From contig DATCSE010000287.1 of NCBI GenBank assembly GCA_036568605.1, positions 1 through 9,033 of the forward strand: a DNA stretch of 9,033 nucleotides, read 5' to 3'. The DNA comes from DATCSE01 sp036568605. Lineage in GTDB: Bacteria; Pseudomonadota; Gammaproteobacteria; Burkholderiales; Burkholderiaceae_C. A program made the translations under genes and the position numbers. Under the pieces are notes generated by a model, which worked only from the letters and a program-made list of their open reading frames with translations, searched no databases and was not told the origin of the DNA. The stretch's first letter is position 1; each line of letters starts with the position of its first letter. Of the stretch, positions 1 to 5,581 are shown one piece after another.

Positions 1-104
1 GTCGCGGGCGTCGCTGCGTCGGCCCGCGCGACGCCGGCGCTGCCGAGGCCACCGACCAGCGCCGCGGCGGCAGCGGCGAGCAGGCGCAGCAGGCCGCGTC
101 GCAT
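1..104 (-). CDS. Exported protein, N-terminal fragment (signal peptide only)
   Basis: Only the first 34 codons are in the window; the gene continues past the left edge. The N-terminus is a classic Sec signal peptide: positive start (MRRGLLR), a hydrophobic Ala/Leu core at about residues 8-20, and a signal peptidase I-type site after residue 28 (A-R-A before D29). No lipobox cysteine is visible, so a soluble periplasmic, outer-membrane or secreted product is expected. The ATG shares one base with the TGA of the upstream glycosyltransferase (TGATG), which implies translational coupling and a shared operon. Its role is unknown; by context it may help modify, bind or export the polymer made by the glycosyltransferase. 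The mature domain is not visible, so no family is assigned. Confidence 0.75.
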   Translation of the reverse strand, partial: MRRGLLRLLAAAAAALVGGLGSAGVARADAATPA

Positions 105-1435
105 CAGAACTTCGTCCGCCGCAGCACCCACCACGGCGCCATCGACGAATCGAGGTGGCTCTTCAGCACCATTTCCTGCAGGATCGCCACGGCGCAATGC
201 AGGCGCGCGACATACGCGAACAGCGGAAACGCCGGCAGCCAGACGAAGTAGCGCAGGTCCTGCAGGGGCCGCTCCGAGACGATCAGCACATACAGCGCGT
301 AGTACAGCACCAGCGAGATCAGGTACCCGAGGTAGACGAACGCGAGGATGCCGAGGATCGCACCGAGCGGCAGCACCGCGAGCAGCGCTATCGTGTAGAA
401 CACCAGCACGAACGGCATCACGACCTGCAGGAACAAGCCGTTGATCAGCACGTAGAAGAAGTTGCGCCAGCCGAGCAGGCCCGGCCGCAGGTTGTAGCGG
501 AACTTGCGGACGAACAGGTAGAACAGGTCGCCCTCCCAGCGCAGCCGCTGTTTGAAGAACTGCCGGAACGTCGTCGGCGCGTCGGTGTGGCCCACCGAAT
601 GCGGCTCGAACGTGATGCGCATGCCCGGGTGGCGGCCGAAGTACTGCTTCAGGCGCAGCGTGATGTCCAGGTCTTCGGCGGTTCCCGCATCCCAGCCGCC
701 GATGTGGCGCACCAGCGAGGCGCGGAACACGCCGAACGCGCCCGAGATGTTGTTGACGAGGTTGAACTCCGAGAGCCCGGTCTTGCCGGCGCCGATCGAC
801 AGCATGTACTCGAGCGCCTGCAGCCGCGCCGCGATGCTGGCATCGGCGTTGCGCACGCGGATGCAGCCGGCGACGCCGACCACGTTCGGGTCGTCGAAGT
901 GGCGCGTCGCGCGGCCGACCATGTCGTTGTCGAACGAGGTATCGCCGTCCAGCGACATCAGCACCTCGCCGGTCGCGATCGACAAGCCCGCGTTCAGCGA
1001 GGAGACGCGCCCGCCGCGCTGCCACTTCGGCAGCACGATCAGGCGCCGCGCCGGCAGTTGCGCGATCTCGGCGGCGCAGCCCTGCGCGGCGCGCAAGGTC
1101 TCGGCGTTCTGCACCGCGCCGTCGATCACGGCGATGATCTCGATCGTGCCCGGATAGACCTGGTGCGCCAGCGAGCGCATCGTCTTTTCGACGTCGCGCC
1201 CTTCGGAATAGCAGGTGACGATGCACGACACCGACGGATAGCGCTCGCGCTGCCGGTGCGGGCGCCACTGCCGCAGCCCATAGCGGATGATGCCGGCGAC
1301 GACCAGCAGGTACATCGGCAGCTCGATCAGCAGCACGAACGGGAAGAACTTCAGCGCGACGTCGACCCAGCTCTGCTGCTGGGTCGACGCGACCAGCGAG
1401 CCGAAAGCCCAGATCGCGTCGCTGAAGATGCTCAT
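104..1435 (-). CDS. Family 2 membrane glycosyltransferase, processive polysaccharide-synthase type
   Basis: A 443-residue inner-membrane GT2 enzyme, likely polymerising a sugar nucleotide into an extracellular or envelope polysaccharide. One transmembrane segment lies at about residues 29-50. The cytoplasmic catalytic domain follows, with D105 in VIDG, the DGD metal site at 163-165, the acceptor-site ED at 254-255 and QRLRW at 296-300; this full set is typical of processive synthases such as NodC, PgaC, BcsA and hyaluronan synthases. Further membrane segments lie at about 325-352, 355-385 and 395-420. No PilZ domain is present. The start at 1435 (MSIFSDAIW) is chosen because the longer frame to 1483 only translates an intergenic repeat (LPLPLAGEGWGEG). 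The SD-like GAGG 8 nt upstream comes from that repeat. The gene sits downstream of a zinc-ribbon/GGDEF-like protein and overlaps an exported-protein gene. The sugar and product cannot be told from sequence; a non-processive transferase is possible but less likely. Confidence 0.88.
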   Translation of the reverse strand: MSIFSDAIWAFGSLVASTQQQSWVDVALKFFPFVLLIELPMYLLVVAGIIRYGLRQWRPHRQRERYPSVSCIVTCYSEGRDVEKTMRSLAHQVYPGTIEIIAVIDGAVQNAETLRAAQGCAAEIAQLPARRLIVLPKWQRGGRVSSLNAGLSIATGEVLMSLDGDTSFDNDMVGRATRHFDDPNVVGVAGCIRVRNADASIAARLQALEYMLSIGAGKTGLSEFNLVNNISGAFGVFRASLVRHIGGWDAGTAEDLDITLRLKQYFGRHPGMRITFEPHSVGHTDAPTTFRQFFKQRLRWEGDLFYLFVRKFRYNLRPGLLGWRNFFYVLINGLFLQVVMPFVLVFYTIALLAVLPLGAILGILAFVYLGYLISLVLYYALYVLIVSERPLQDLRYFVWLPAFPLFAYVARLHCAVAILQEMVLKSHLDSSMAPWWVLRRTKF

Positions 1436-1442
1436 TCGACTA

Positions 1443-1536
1443 CCCTCACCCCAACCCTCTCCCGCAAGCGGGAGAGGGAGCAAGCCGATGTCATCGTCTC
1501 CCTCTCCCGCTTGCGGGAGAGGGCCAGGGGTGAGGG
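1443..1536. repeat. REPIN-like element: two inverted GC-rich palindromes
   Basis: Two near-identical units face each other. Each has a perfect 11-bp stem, CCCTCTCCCGC / GCGGGAGAGGG, with a 2-base centre: 1455-1465 with 1468-1478 (centre AA), and 1500-1510 with 1513-1523 (centre TT). Outer arms CCCTCACCCC (1443-1452) and GGGGTGAGGG (1527-1536) are also perfectly complementary, so the whole 94 bp can close into one long stem. This layout matches REP doublets (REPINs). The element fills almost all of the 109-bp gap between the zinc-ribbon/GGDEF-like gene and the glycosyltransferase. In RNA it would form strong hairpins inside the operon transcript and could protect the upstream message or dampen downstream expression. 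From memory, 'CTCTCCCGC..GCGGGAGAG' elements are very common between genes in Burkholderiales and Xanthomonadales; copy number here cannot be checked. Confidence 0.88.
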
Positions 1537-1544
1537 GAAGGTGT

Positions 1545-2894
1545 TCATACCGCCCGCCGCTCCTGCAGCCGCGCCATCAGCGCGTCGATGCGCTCGCCGG
1601 GTTGGACCTGCTTGGGCGCGGAGACGCCATCGACGTGCAGCACGATGTGCGGCCGCTCGGCGAGCGCGGCAGCGGCCACCGCCTTCACGAGCCGGTCGCG
1701 GAAGCCGTCGATCGACGCGTACGGCAGGAACAGCCACAGCCGCTCTTCCGAGGTGCGGCTCGCGACGTCGGAGGTGCGCAGCAGCTCGCGCAGCCGGCGC
1801 GCGAACTCGTCGAGCATCAGGTAGGCGCGCTGCGAGCCATGCGCCTCGACCAGCTGGCCCACGTTGTCGAGCTCGACCATCACGATCGCGAACGCGAACT
1901 CGGGGTGGCGCTGCTGCGTCGTCAGCGCCCAATCGGCGAGACCCTTGAACTGGTCGAGCGGCGCGAAGCCGACGCCTTCCAGCGCTGCATAGGTGTCGGC
2001 GATCTGCCCGGCGCGCAGCGCGGCCCGGCCGCGCAGCGACAGCCGCAAGGTCGAGACCTCGCGAACCGCAAGCTGGCCGGGATCCGCCTGGTTGCCGCAG
2101 TCGAGGCAGCGCGCCTGCACCGCGGCCTCGACGAACGCGTGGTGACAGCTCGCGCAGGTGTACTGGGTCAGCGGCCGGTCGTAGTCCACGCCGATGTGGC
2201 GCAGCCGGGCAGCGCATTGCGGGCACTGCAGCCCGCGATCGCCCATGAACGTCGGCTCGGGCCCGACGTGGCCGCAGCTGAAGCAATGCAGTGAGCTGCC
2301 CTTGTGGATGTGCATGCTCTCGCAGTGCGGGCAGACGTCGAGGAAATGCTGATGCGCCGATTGGCAGCGCTCGCAGTGCCGCGTGCGGTCGATCAGCAGC
2401 GCCGGCTCGAGCAGGCCGCGGCGGGTCAGCGAGGTGATCCAGGTCTGCACGTCGGCGCCGACCTCGGCGAGCACGTCGGCCACCGGAAAGCGATAGAGCT
2501 GCGCCGCGCTGCGGTTGAGCTCAGGCACCAGCTCGCCGGGCTCGCGCAGGTAGAGGTAGTACAGCAGCTTCTCGTCGTACTGCAGCGTGCGCGGGTTCAG
2601 CACCAGGCTCTCGCGCAGCGCGCGCATCCGATCGGTCGCGAGCAGCGCCTCGCCCCATTCGGCCTGGCCGTCGACGCCGGGTGTCGCCGCGACGCCGGGT
2701 GCCGCGTACACCGGCCGGTCCCACCAGGGGCTGCGCCGGATCGAGGTCGCGTCGACGCTGGAATCGCTGAGGTAGAAGCCGTCGGCCTCGAGCCCGGCAT
2801 CGTGGAACGCGCGCCAGGTGGCGAACCGATGGCCGGCCGGCAAGGAGCGCGGCGGCTCGCCGCCGCCGAGGTGTACGAGTACCGGTAGCGTCAT
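1545..2894 (-). CDS. TackOD1-like zinc-ribbon protein with degenerate GGDEF-like domain
   Basis: A 449-residue soluble protein. Residues 1-170 have no motif I recognise. Residues 174-266 carry six CxxC pairs (C174/177, C188/191, C204/207, C224/227, C247/250, C263/266), spaced as three four-cysteine zinc-ribbon modules. This arrangement resembles, from memory, bacterial proteins called TackOD1 domain-containing metal-binding proteins. Residues about 310-445 look like a nucleotide-cyclase fold related to GGDEF: FAIVMVELDN at 335-344, then SEERLWLFLP at 382-391 where GGDEF would be followed by its strand. The catalytic GGDEF and metal-binding acidic residues are missing, so c-di-GMP synthesis is unlikely; a sensing or scaffolding role is inferred. 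The start at ATG 2894 is preferred over an upstream GTG at 2927, though neither has a clear Shine-Dalgarno site. It is the first gene of the block with the glycosyltransferase, suggesting control of polysaccharide output. Confidence 0.8.
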   Translation of the reverse strand: MTLPVLVHLGGGEPPRSLPAGHRFATWRAFHDAGLEADGFYLSDSSVDATSIRRSPWWDRPVYAAPGVAATPGVDGQAEWGEALLATDRMRALRESLVLNPRTLQYDEKLLYYLYLREPGELVPELNRSAAQLYRFPVADVLAEVGADVQTWITSLTRRGLLEPALLIDRTRHCERCQSAHQHFLDVCPHCESMHIHKGSSLHCFSCGHVGPEPTFMGDRGLQCPQCAARLRHIGVDYDRPLTQYTCASCHHAFVEAAVQARCLDCGNQADPGQLAVREVSTLRLSLRGRAALRAGQIADTYAALEGVGFAPLDQFKGLADWALTTQQRHPEFAFAIVMVELDNVGQLVEAHGSQRAYLMLDEFARRLRELLRTSDVASRTSEERLWLFLPYASIDGFRDRLVKAVAAAALAERPHIVLHVDGVSAPKQVQPGERIDALMARLQERRAV

Positions 2895-2984
2895 GTCGCG
2901 AGATCGGAGGCCGGCGCACCTTAGCACCGTTCAACGGGCATGACCCATCTCCCCGATGTCGATGAGACAATAAGCTACAAAGAT

Positions 2985-3000
2985 GTGGGCGCTTGCCCAC
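2985..3000 (-). terminator. Possible rho-independent terminator after coaX
   Basis: A perfect 6-bp stem (GTGGGC / GCCCAC) with a 4-base loop starts 6 nt past the coaX stop. On the minus strand it is followed by ATCTTTGTAGCTTATTG, which is T-rich relative to this genome but not a clean T run. The position is right for a terminator separating coaX from the zinc-ribbon/GGDEF-like gene. The stem is short and the tail weak, so readthrough is likely. The remaining spacer to 2894 would have to hold the promoter of the next block, but I see no convincing -35/-10 pair there. Confidence 0.4.
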
Positions 3001-3006
3001 GGGCGA

Positions 3007-3774
3007 TCAAAGCGCCAGGCGATGCGACTGCAGTTGCAGCAAGCCGTCGAAGATCAGCGTGTCCACCATCTCGAACGGCAGCGAGATCAGCGGCGCCAGC
3101 TTGACCGCGGCGCCACCGGACATGATCAGCGCCGGTTCCTGCCCGGTGCGGGCGAGCAGCTTGCGGTGCATGCGCTCGATCGCGCCGGCGATCGCGTCGG
3201 TGCCGCCGCTCATCAGCGCATCGCTGGTGTTGGTCGGGAAATCGACCGCCTCGCCGGTCGGCGCCTTCAGCCCGGCAGTGCCCATCTCGAGCGCTTTCAG
3301 CATCAGCCCGAAGCCAGGGAGGATCAGCCCGCCGAGGAAACGCCCGGTCTCATCAACCGCATCGACGGTGACCGCGGTACCCACCATCACGACCAGCACC
3401 GGCCGCGCTCCGCCGTGCGCGAGCACGCGATGGCGAGCGCCGATCGCCGCGACCCAACGGTCGACACCCAGCCGGCTCGGATGGTCATAGCTGTTGACCA
3501 CGCCGCAGGCCTGGGCGGACGAGACCACCCAGCGCGGCTCCACATCCCAGATCTCGAGCTGCTCTTCGACACGCCGCCGCACGCCTTCGCCCGCGACGTT
3601 GGAGCCCAGCATGCTGGCCGGCTGCGGCAGCGCGTGCCATTCGGTCTCGGCCAGGCTGTCGATGGTCTCGAGGAAGACCGCGCCGTGGCGCAGCAGCGCG
3701 GCGCCCGGCTGCGGCGACGCGAACTCGGCCCACTTGAGGCGGGTGTTGCCGATGTCGATCGCGAGGAAGGTCAT
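3007..3774 (-). CDS. coaX: Type III pantothenate kinase
   Basis: A 255-residue cytoplasmic enzyme of the ASKHA superfamily that phosphorylates pantothenate with ATP, the first step of coenzyme A synthesis. The N-terminal phosphate loop DIGNTRLKW starts at D7. GVDRW at 103-107 contains the likely catalytic D105. GTAVTVDAV at 132-140 is the second phosphate-binding stretch, followed by GGLILPG at 148-154 and SGG at 219-221. Length is typical for the family. The residues before GTAVT are VVMV, without the Asp that many CoaX proteins have there; from memory, Burkholderia CoaX also lacks it (ATFGTATT), so this looks like a lineage trait rather than damage. The gene lies 15 bp downstream of a hypothetical gene and probably shares its transcript. 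The usual Burkholderiales neighbour birA is not the adjacent upstream gene. The Shine-Dalgarno site is weak. Confidence 0.95.
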   Translation of the reverse strand: MTFLAIDIGNTRLKWAEFASPQPGAALLRHGAVFLETIDSLAETEWHALPQPASMLGSNVAGEGVRRRVEEQLEIWDVEPRWVVSSAQACGVVNSYDHPSRLGVDRWVAAIGARHRVLAHGGARPVLVVMVGTAVTVDAVDETGRFLGGLILPGFGLMLKALEMGTAGLKAPTGEAVDFPTNTSDALMSGGTDAIAGAIERMHRKLLARTGQEPALIMSGGAAVKLAPLISLPFEMVDTLIFDGLLQLQSHRLAL

Positions 3775-3789
3775 GGGCGTGCGCCCGGC

Positions 3790-4488
3790 TCAGGCCGGCG
3801 CGAGCGGGTGGACACCCAGCAACTGTCGCACACGGCGCAGCGTCTGTGCCGCGGCCAGCGACCGGTGCGGTTTCGTGATGCGCGCTTCGACCTCGCCGAG
3901 CAGCGCGACCAGGTCGGCACGGCTGCGCGCCCGGCGCAGCCGCATCAAGGTCAGCGAACCGGCAACCGGCGCCTCCTGGCGCACCGCACGCACCAGGATG
4001 TCGCGCGCCTCGACGAACGCGGTGTCGTCGCTGGGCGCGTCGTTCAGAGCGGCGTACCACGAGTCGGCCGGCGTTTCGTCGTCGAACAGGCCGGCCGAGG
4101 TCGTTTCGGGCTGCAAGGTCTGGGAGGCCGGCAGCACCGATTCCTCTTCGGCCGGGAAGGCGGCGATGCCGGGGCCTTGCAGCGCGCTCAGGCTGTTCGG
4201 GCCGCTCAGCGGCAGGTCCACATGCAGCGTGTCGGCGGCATCGGGCTCGTCTTCGATCAGCACCGAGAACGTCGGTGGCGGCAGCATGATCAGCCCGAGC
4301 TCGAGCAGCTCGTCGAAGCAGCTGTCGGGAACGCCGGCCTTCGAGGCCAGGCTGCGCACCTCGATGGCCGAGCGCTTGCCGTCGACCAGGAACAGCACCG
4401 TGCGGTGCCGCTGGCTCAAACGGCGCGAACGTGTGCTCAGCTCGGCCTGCCCGTCGGGGGTCTTGATCGGAACCGTGCCAGTGACCAC
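3790..4488 (-). CDS. Conserved hypothetical protein, winged-helix-like N-terminus
   Basis: A 232-residue protein with no signal peptide or membrane segment. Residues 1-70 (KTPDGQAELSTRSRRLSQRH, then VLFLVDGKRS and a helix ending in LLELGLIMLP) resemble small winged-helix-like domains of uncharacterised Burkholderiales proteins; this is from memory of sequence style only. Residues about 75-155 form an acidic, Pro/Ser-rich, probably disordered linker (for example LIEDEPDAAD). Residues 156-225 are predicted helical and basic (ARDILVRAV, LMRLRRARSRADLVALL). The start is GTG at 4488, supported by a strong AGGAGG at 4494-4499 with a 5-nt spacer. It is followed after 15 bp by coaX, so co-transcription is likely, but nothing ties it to CoA synthesis. 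No function is assigned. Confidence 0.82.
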   Translation of the reverse strand: MVTGTVPIKTPDGQAELSTRSRRLSQRHRTVLFLVDGKRSAIEVRSLASKAGVPDSCFDELLELGLIMLPPPTFSVLIEDEPDAADTLHVDLPLSGPNSLSALQGPGIAAFPAEEESVLPASQTLQPETTSAGLFDDETPADSWYAALNDAPSDDTAFVEARDILVRAVRQEAPVAGSLTLMRLRRARSRADLVALLGEVEARITKPHRSLAAAQTLRRVRQLLGVHPLAPA

Positions 4489-4493
4489 GCGAT

Positions 4494-4499
4494 CCTCCT
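4494..4499 (-). promoter_or_regulatory. Strong Shine-Dalgarno site for the hypothetical gene
   Basis: AGGAGG on the minus strand, 5 nt before the GTG at 4488. It fixes this GTG as the start and is the best ribosome binding site in the window. Confidence 0.85.
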
Positions 4500-4641
4500 A
4501 TTGCCCGAACCCCGTTGGCGCATGGTTCGGCGCATCCCATCTGCGCGCGATTGTGCCGCCAAACCGCGCGAACGCATCGGCGGCGTGCGCCGACGCCGCG
4601 GTGCAAAAGTCACAGGCCGAGTGCGGCACCGGCGGCAGCGG

Positions 4642-4647
4642 TACACT
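4642..4647 (+). promoter_or_regulatory. Possible -10 element for the ppk2-icmF transcript
   Basis: TACACT matches four of six bases of the sigma-70 -10 consensus and lies just upstream of the 22-bp palindrome. If it is used, transcription would start at about 4653-4655, inside the palindrome, which would suit repression by a bound regulator. No good -35 is present at 16-19 bp, so either an activator is needed or the call is wrong. Confidence 0.25.
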
Positions 4648-4651
4648 GCTC

Positions 4652-4673
4652 CAATTGACGTATACGTCAATTG
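4652..4673. promoter_or_regulatory. Perfect 22-bp palindrome, likely transcription factor operator
   Basis: The half-site CAATTGACGTA is followed immediately by its exact reverse complement TACGTCAATTG, centred at 4662/4663. The AT-rich, gapless dyad stands out in a GC-rich intergenic region between the divergent hypothetical gene and ppk2, 33 bp before the ppk2 start. The core TTGACGTATACGTCAA resembles, from memory, sites described for the MerR-family regulator LiuR of branched-chain amino acid catabolism genes; that would suit icmF downstream. TetR- or GntR-type binding is equally open. It is not followed by a T run, so a terminator role is unlikely. Confidence 0.7.
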
Positions 4674-4674
4674 T

Positions 4675-4688
4675 GGGCCGCGCGGCCC
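4675..4688. repeat. Perfect 14-bp GC palindrome in the ppk2 leader
   Basis: GGGCCGCGCGGCCC lies one base after the 22-bp palindrome and 9 bases before the ppk2 ribosome binding site. It could be a second protein site or a small leader structure, but a self-complementary GC string is not rare at this base composition, so significance is uncertain. The rest of the 4489-4706 spacer shows no gene or RNA that I recognise. Confidence 0.4.
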
Positions 4689-4697
4689 GACCGACAC

Positions 4698-4701
4698 GGA
4701 G
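4698..4701 (+). promoter_or_regulatory. Shine-Dalgarno site deciding the ppk2 start
   Basis: GGAG with a 5-nt spacer to the GTG at 4707. It favours this start over the TTG at 4671, which lies inside the palindromic operator and has no such site. Confidence 0.7.
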
Positions 4702-4706
4702 ACGGC

Positions 4707-5552
4707 GTGGCCAAGTCCCAATCCCCCTCGCTGGCGGACTACCGCTTCGATGCAGCGCTGACCAAGAACGGCGCCAAGCGTTTCGACCTGCGCCGTTTCG
4801 ATCCGGCGGCCAAGCCTTTCTCGAGCGGCGACAAGGAGAGCGATCGGGCCGCGGTCGAGGCGCTCGCGAGCGGGCTGGACAAGCTGCAGGACATCTTCTA
4901 CGCGGACCGCCGCTACAAGCTGCTGGTCGTGCTGCAAGGCACCGACACCTCGGGCAAGGACGGCACGATACGCGGCGTGTTCGGCCGCATGAGCGCATTG
5001 GGCGTGCGCACGGTCGGCTGGAAAGCGCCGACGGAACCGGAACGGGCGCATGACTACCTGTGGCGCATCCACCAGCAGGTGCCGCCCGACGGCGAGATCG
5101 CGATCTTCAACCGCAGCCACTACGAAGACGTGCTGGTGCCGGTGGTCAACGGCTGGATCACCGCCGAGCAGACGAAGCAGCGCTACGCGCAGATCAACGA
5201 CTTCGAGCGCATGCTGGTCGAAAACGGCACGGTGATCTGCAAGTTCCTGCTGCACATCTCGAAGGACGAGCAGCGTGCGCGGCTGCAGGAGCGGCTCGAC
5301 GACCCGACCAAGCACTGGAAGTTCGCGGCCGGCGACCTCGAGGCGCGCAAGCAGTGGGACGGATACCAGAAGGCCTACCGCGATGCGATCGCCGCGACCG
5401 GCACGCCGTGGGCCCCATGGACCATCGTGCCGGCCAACTCGAAGACCCACCGCAACCTGATGATCGCCAAGGCGATGACGCAGGTGCTCGAATCGCTGAA
5501 GCTGCGCTATCCACCGGGCAGCCCGGAGCTGGCGAAGATTCGCGTCGAATAG
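4707..5552 (+). CDS. ppk2: PPK2-family polyphosphate:nucleotide phosphotransferase
   Basis: A 281-residue cytoplasmic P-loop kinase that transfers phosphate from inorganic polyphosphate to a nucleoside mono- or diphosphate. The Walker A-like loop is GTDTSGKDG at 78-86, followed by TIRGVFG. The Walker B/lid region is IFNRSHYEDVLVPVV at 133-147, and KHWKF lies at 202-206. These motifs match the single-domain PPK2 subgroup with 'FNRSHYEDVL' (related to TIGR03709), which from memory includes class III enzymes able to take AMP to ADP and ATP. Substrate and direction cannot be proved from sequence. Codon 1 is GTG (AKSQSPSLADY follows). It is 29 bp upstream of icmF and probably the first gene of that operon, under the palindrome at 4652-4673. 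Pairing with icmF suggests a local ATP or GTP supply from polyphosphate, but that link is inference. Confidence 0.92.
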   Translation: MAKSQSPSLADYRFDAALTKNGAKRFDLRRFDPAAKPFSSGDKESDRAAVEALASGLDKLQDIFYADRRYKLLVVLQGTDTSGKDGTIRGVFGRMSALGVRTVGWKAPTEPERAHDYLWRIHQQVPPDGEIAIFNRSHYEDVLVPVVNGWITAEQTKQRYAQINDFERMLVENGTVICKFLLHISKDEQRARLQERLDDPTKHWKFAAGDLEARKQWDGYQKAYRDAIAATGTPWAPWTIVPANSKTHRNLMIAKAMTQVLESLKLRYPPGSPELAKIRVE

Positions 5553-5571
5553 CCCCCAGGCCCAGACAACC

Positions 5572-5575
5572 GGAG
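5572..5575 (+). promoter_or_regulatory. Shine-Dalgarno site deciding the icmF start
   Basis: GGAG with a 6-nt spacer to the GTG at 5582. The open frame continues upstream to 5060 inside ppk2, so this site and the B12-domain homology are what fix the start. Confidence 0.8.
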
Positions 5576-5581
5576 ACAACC

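Noticed and set aside
1443..1536. Repeat pair considered as a CRISPR fragment or a plain intrinsic terminator
   Set aside because: Only two units in inverted orientation with a 21-bp centre and no T run; the layout is that of a REP doublet.
155..1948. Long plus-strand open frame across the glycosyltransferase gene
   Set aside because: Its translation is rich in R, Q, H, E and A with no family motif, as expected for the reverse of a GC-rich gene; the minus strand carries clear GT2 motifs.
2672..2705. Tandem 16-bp near-repeat CGACGCCGGGTGTCGC, 18 bp apart with one mismatch
   Set aside because: It lies inside the zinc-ribbon/GGDEF-like gene and simply encodes the repeated residues PGVAATPGV; short and in frame, with no sign of a separate function.
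2911..2927. Direct repeat GCACC-TTA-GCACC upstream of the zinc-ribbon gene, considered as an operator
   Set aside because: Five-base units are too short to be significant here, and no promoter is visible nearby.
4489..4706. Search for a cobalamin riboswitch upstream of ppk2-icmF
   Set aside because: The spacer after the palindrome is only 33 bp and no B12-box-like sequence was seen; the region is too short for such an aptamer on the transcript side.
2983..4761. Plus-strand open frame across coaX and the hypothetical gene
   Set aside because: It runs through the coding sequence and the palindromic spacer with shadow-like composition, and coaX on the other strand is certain.
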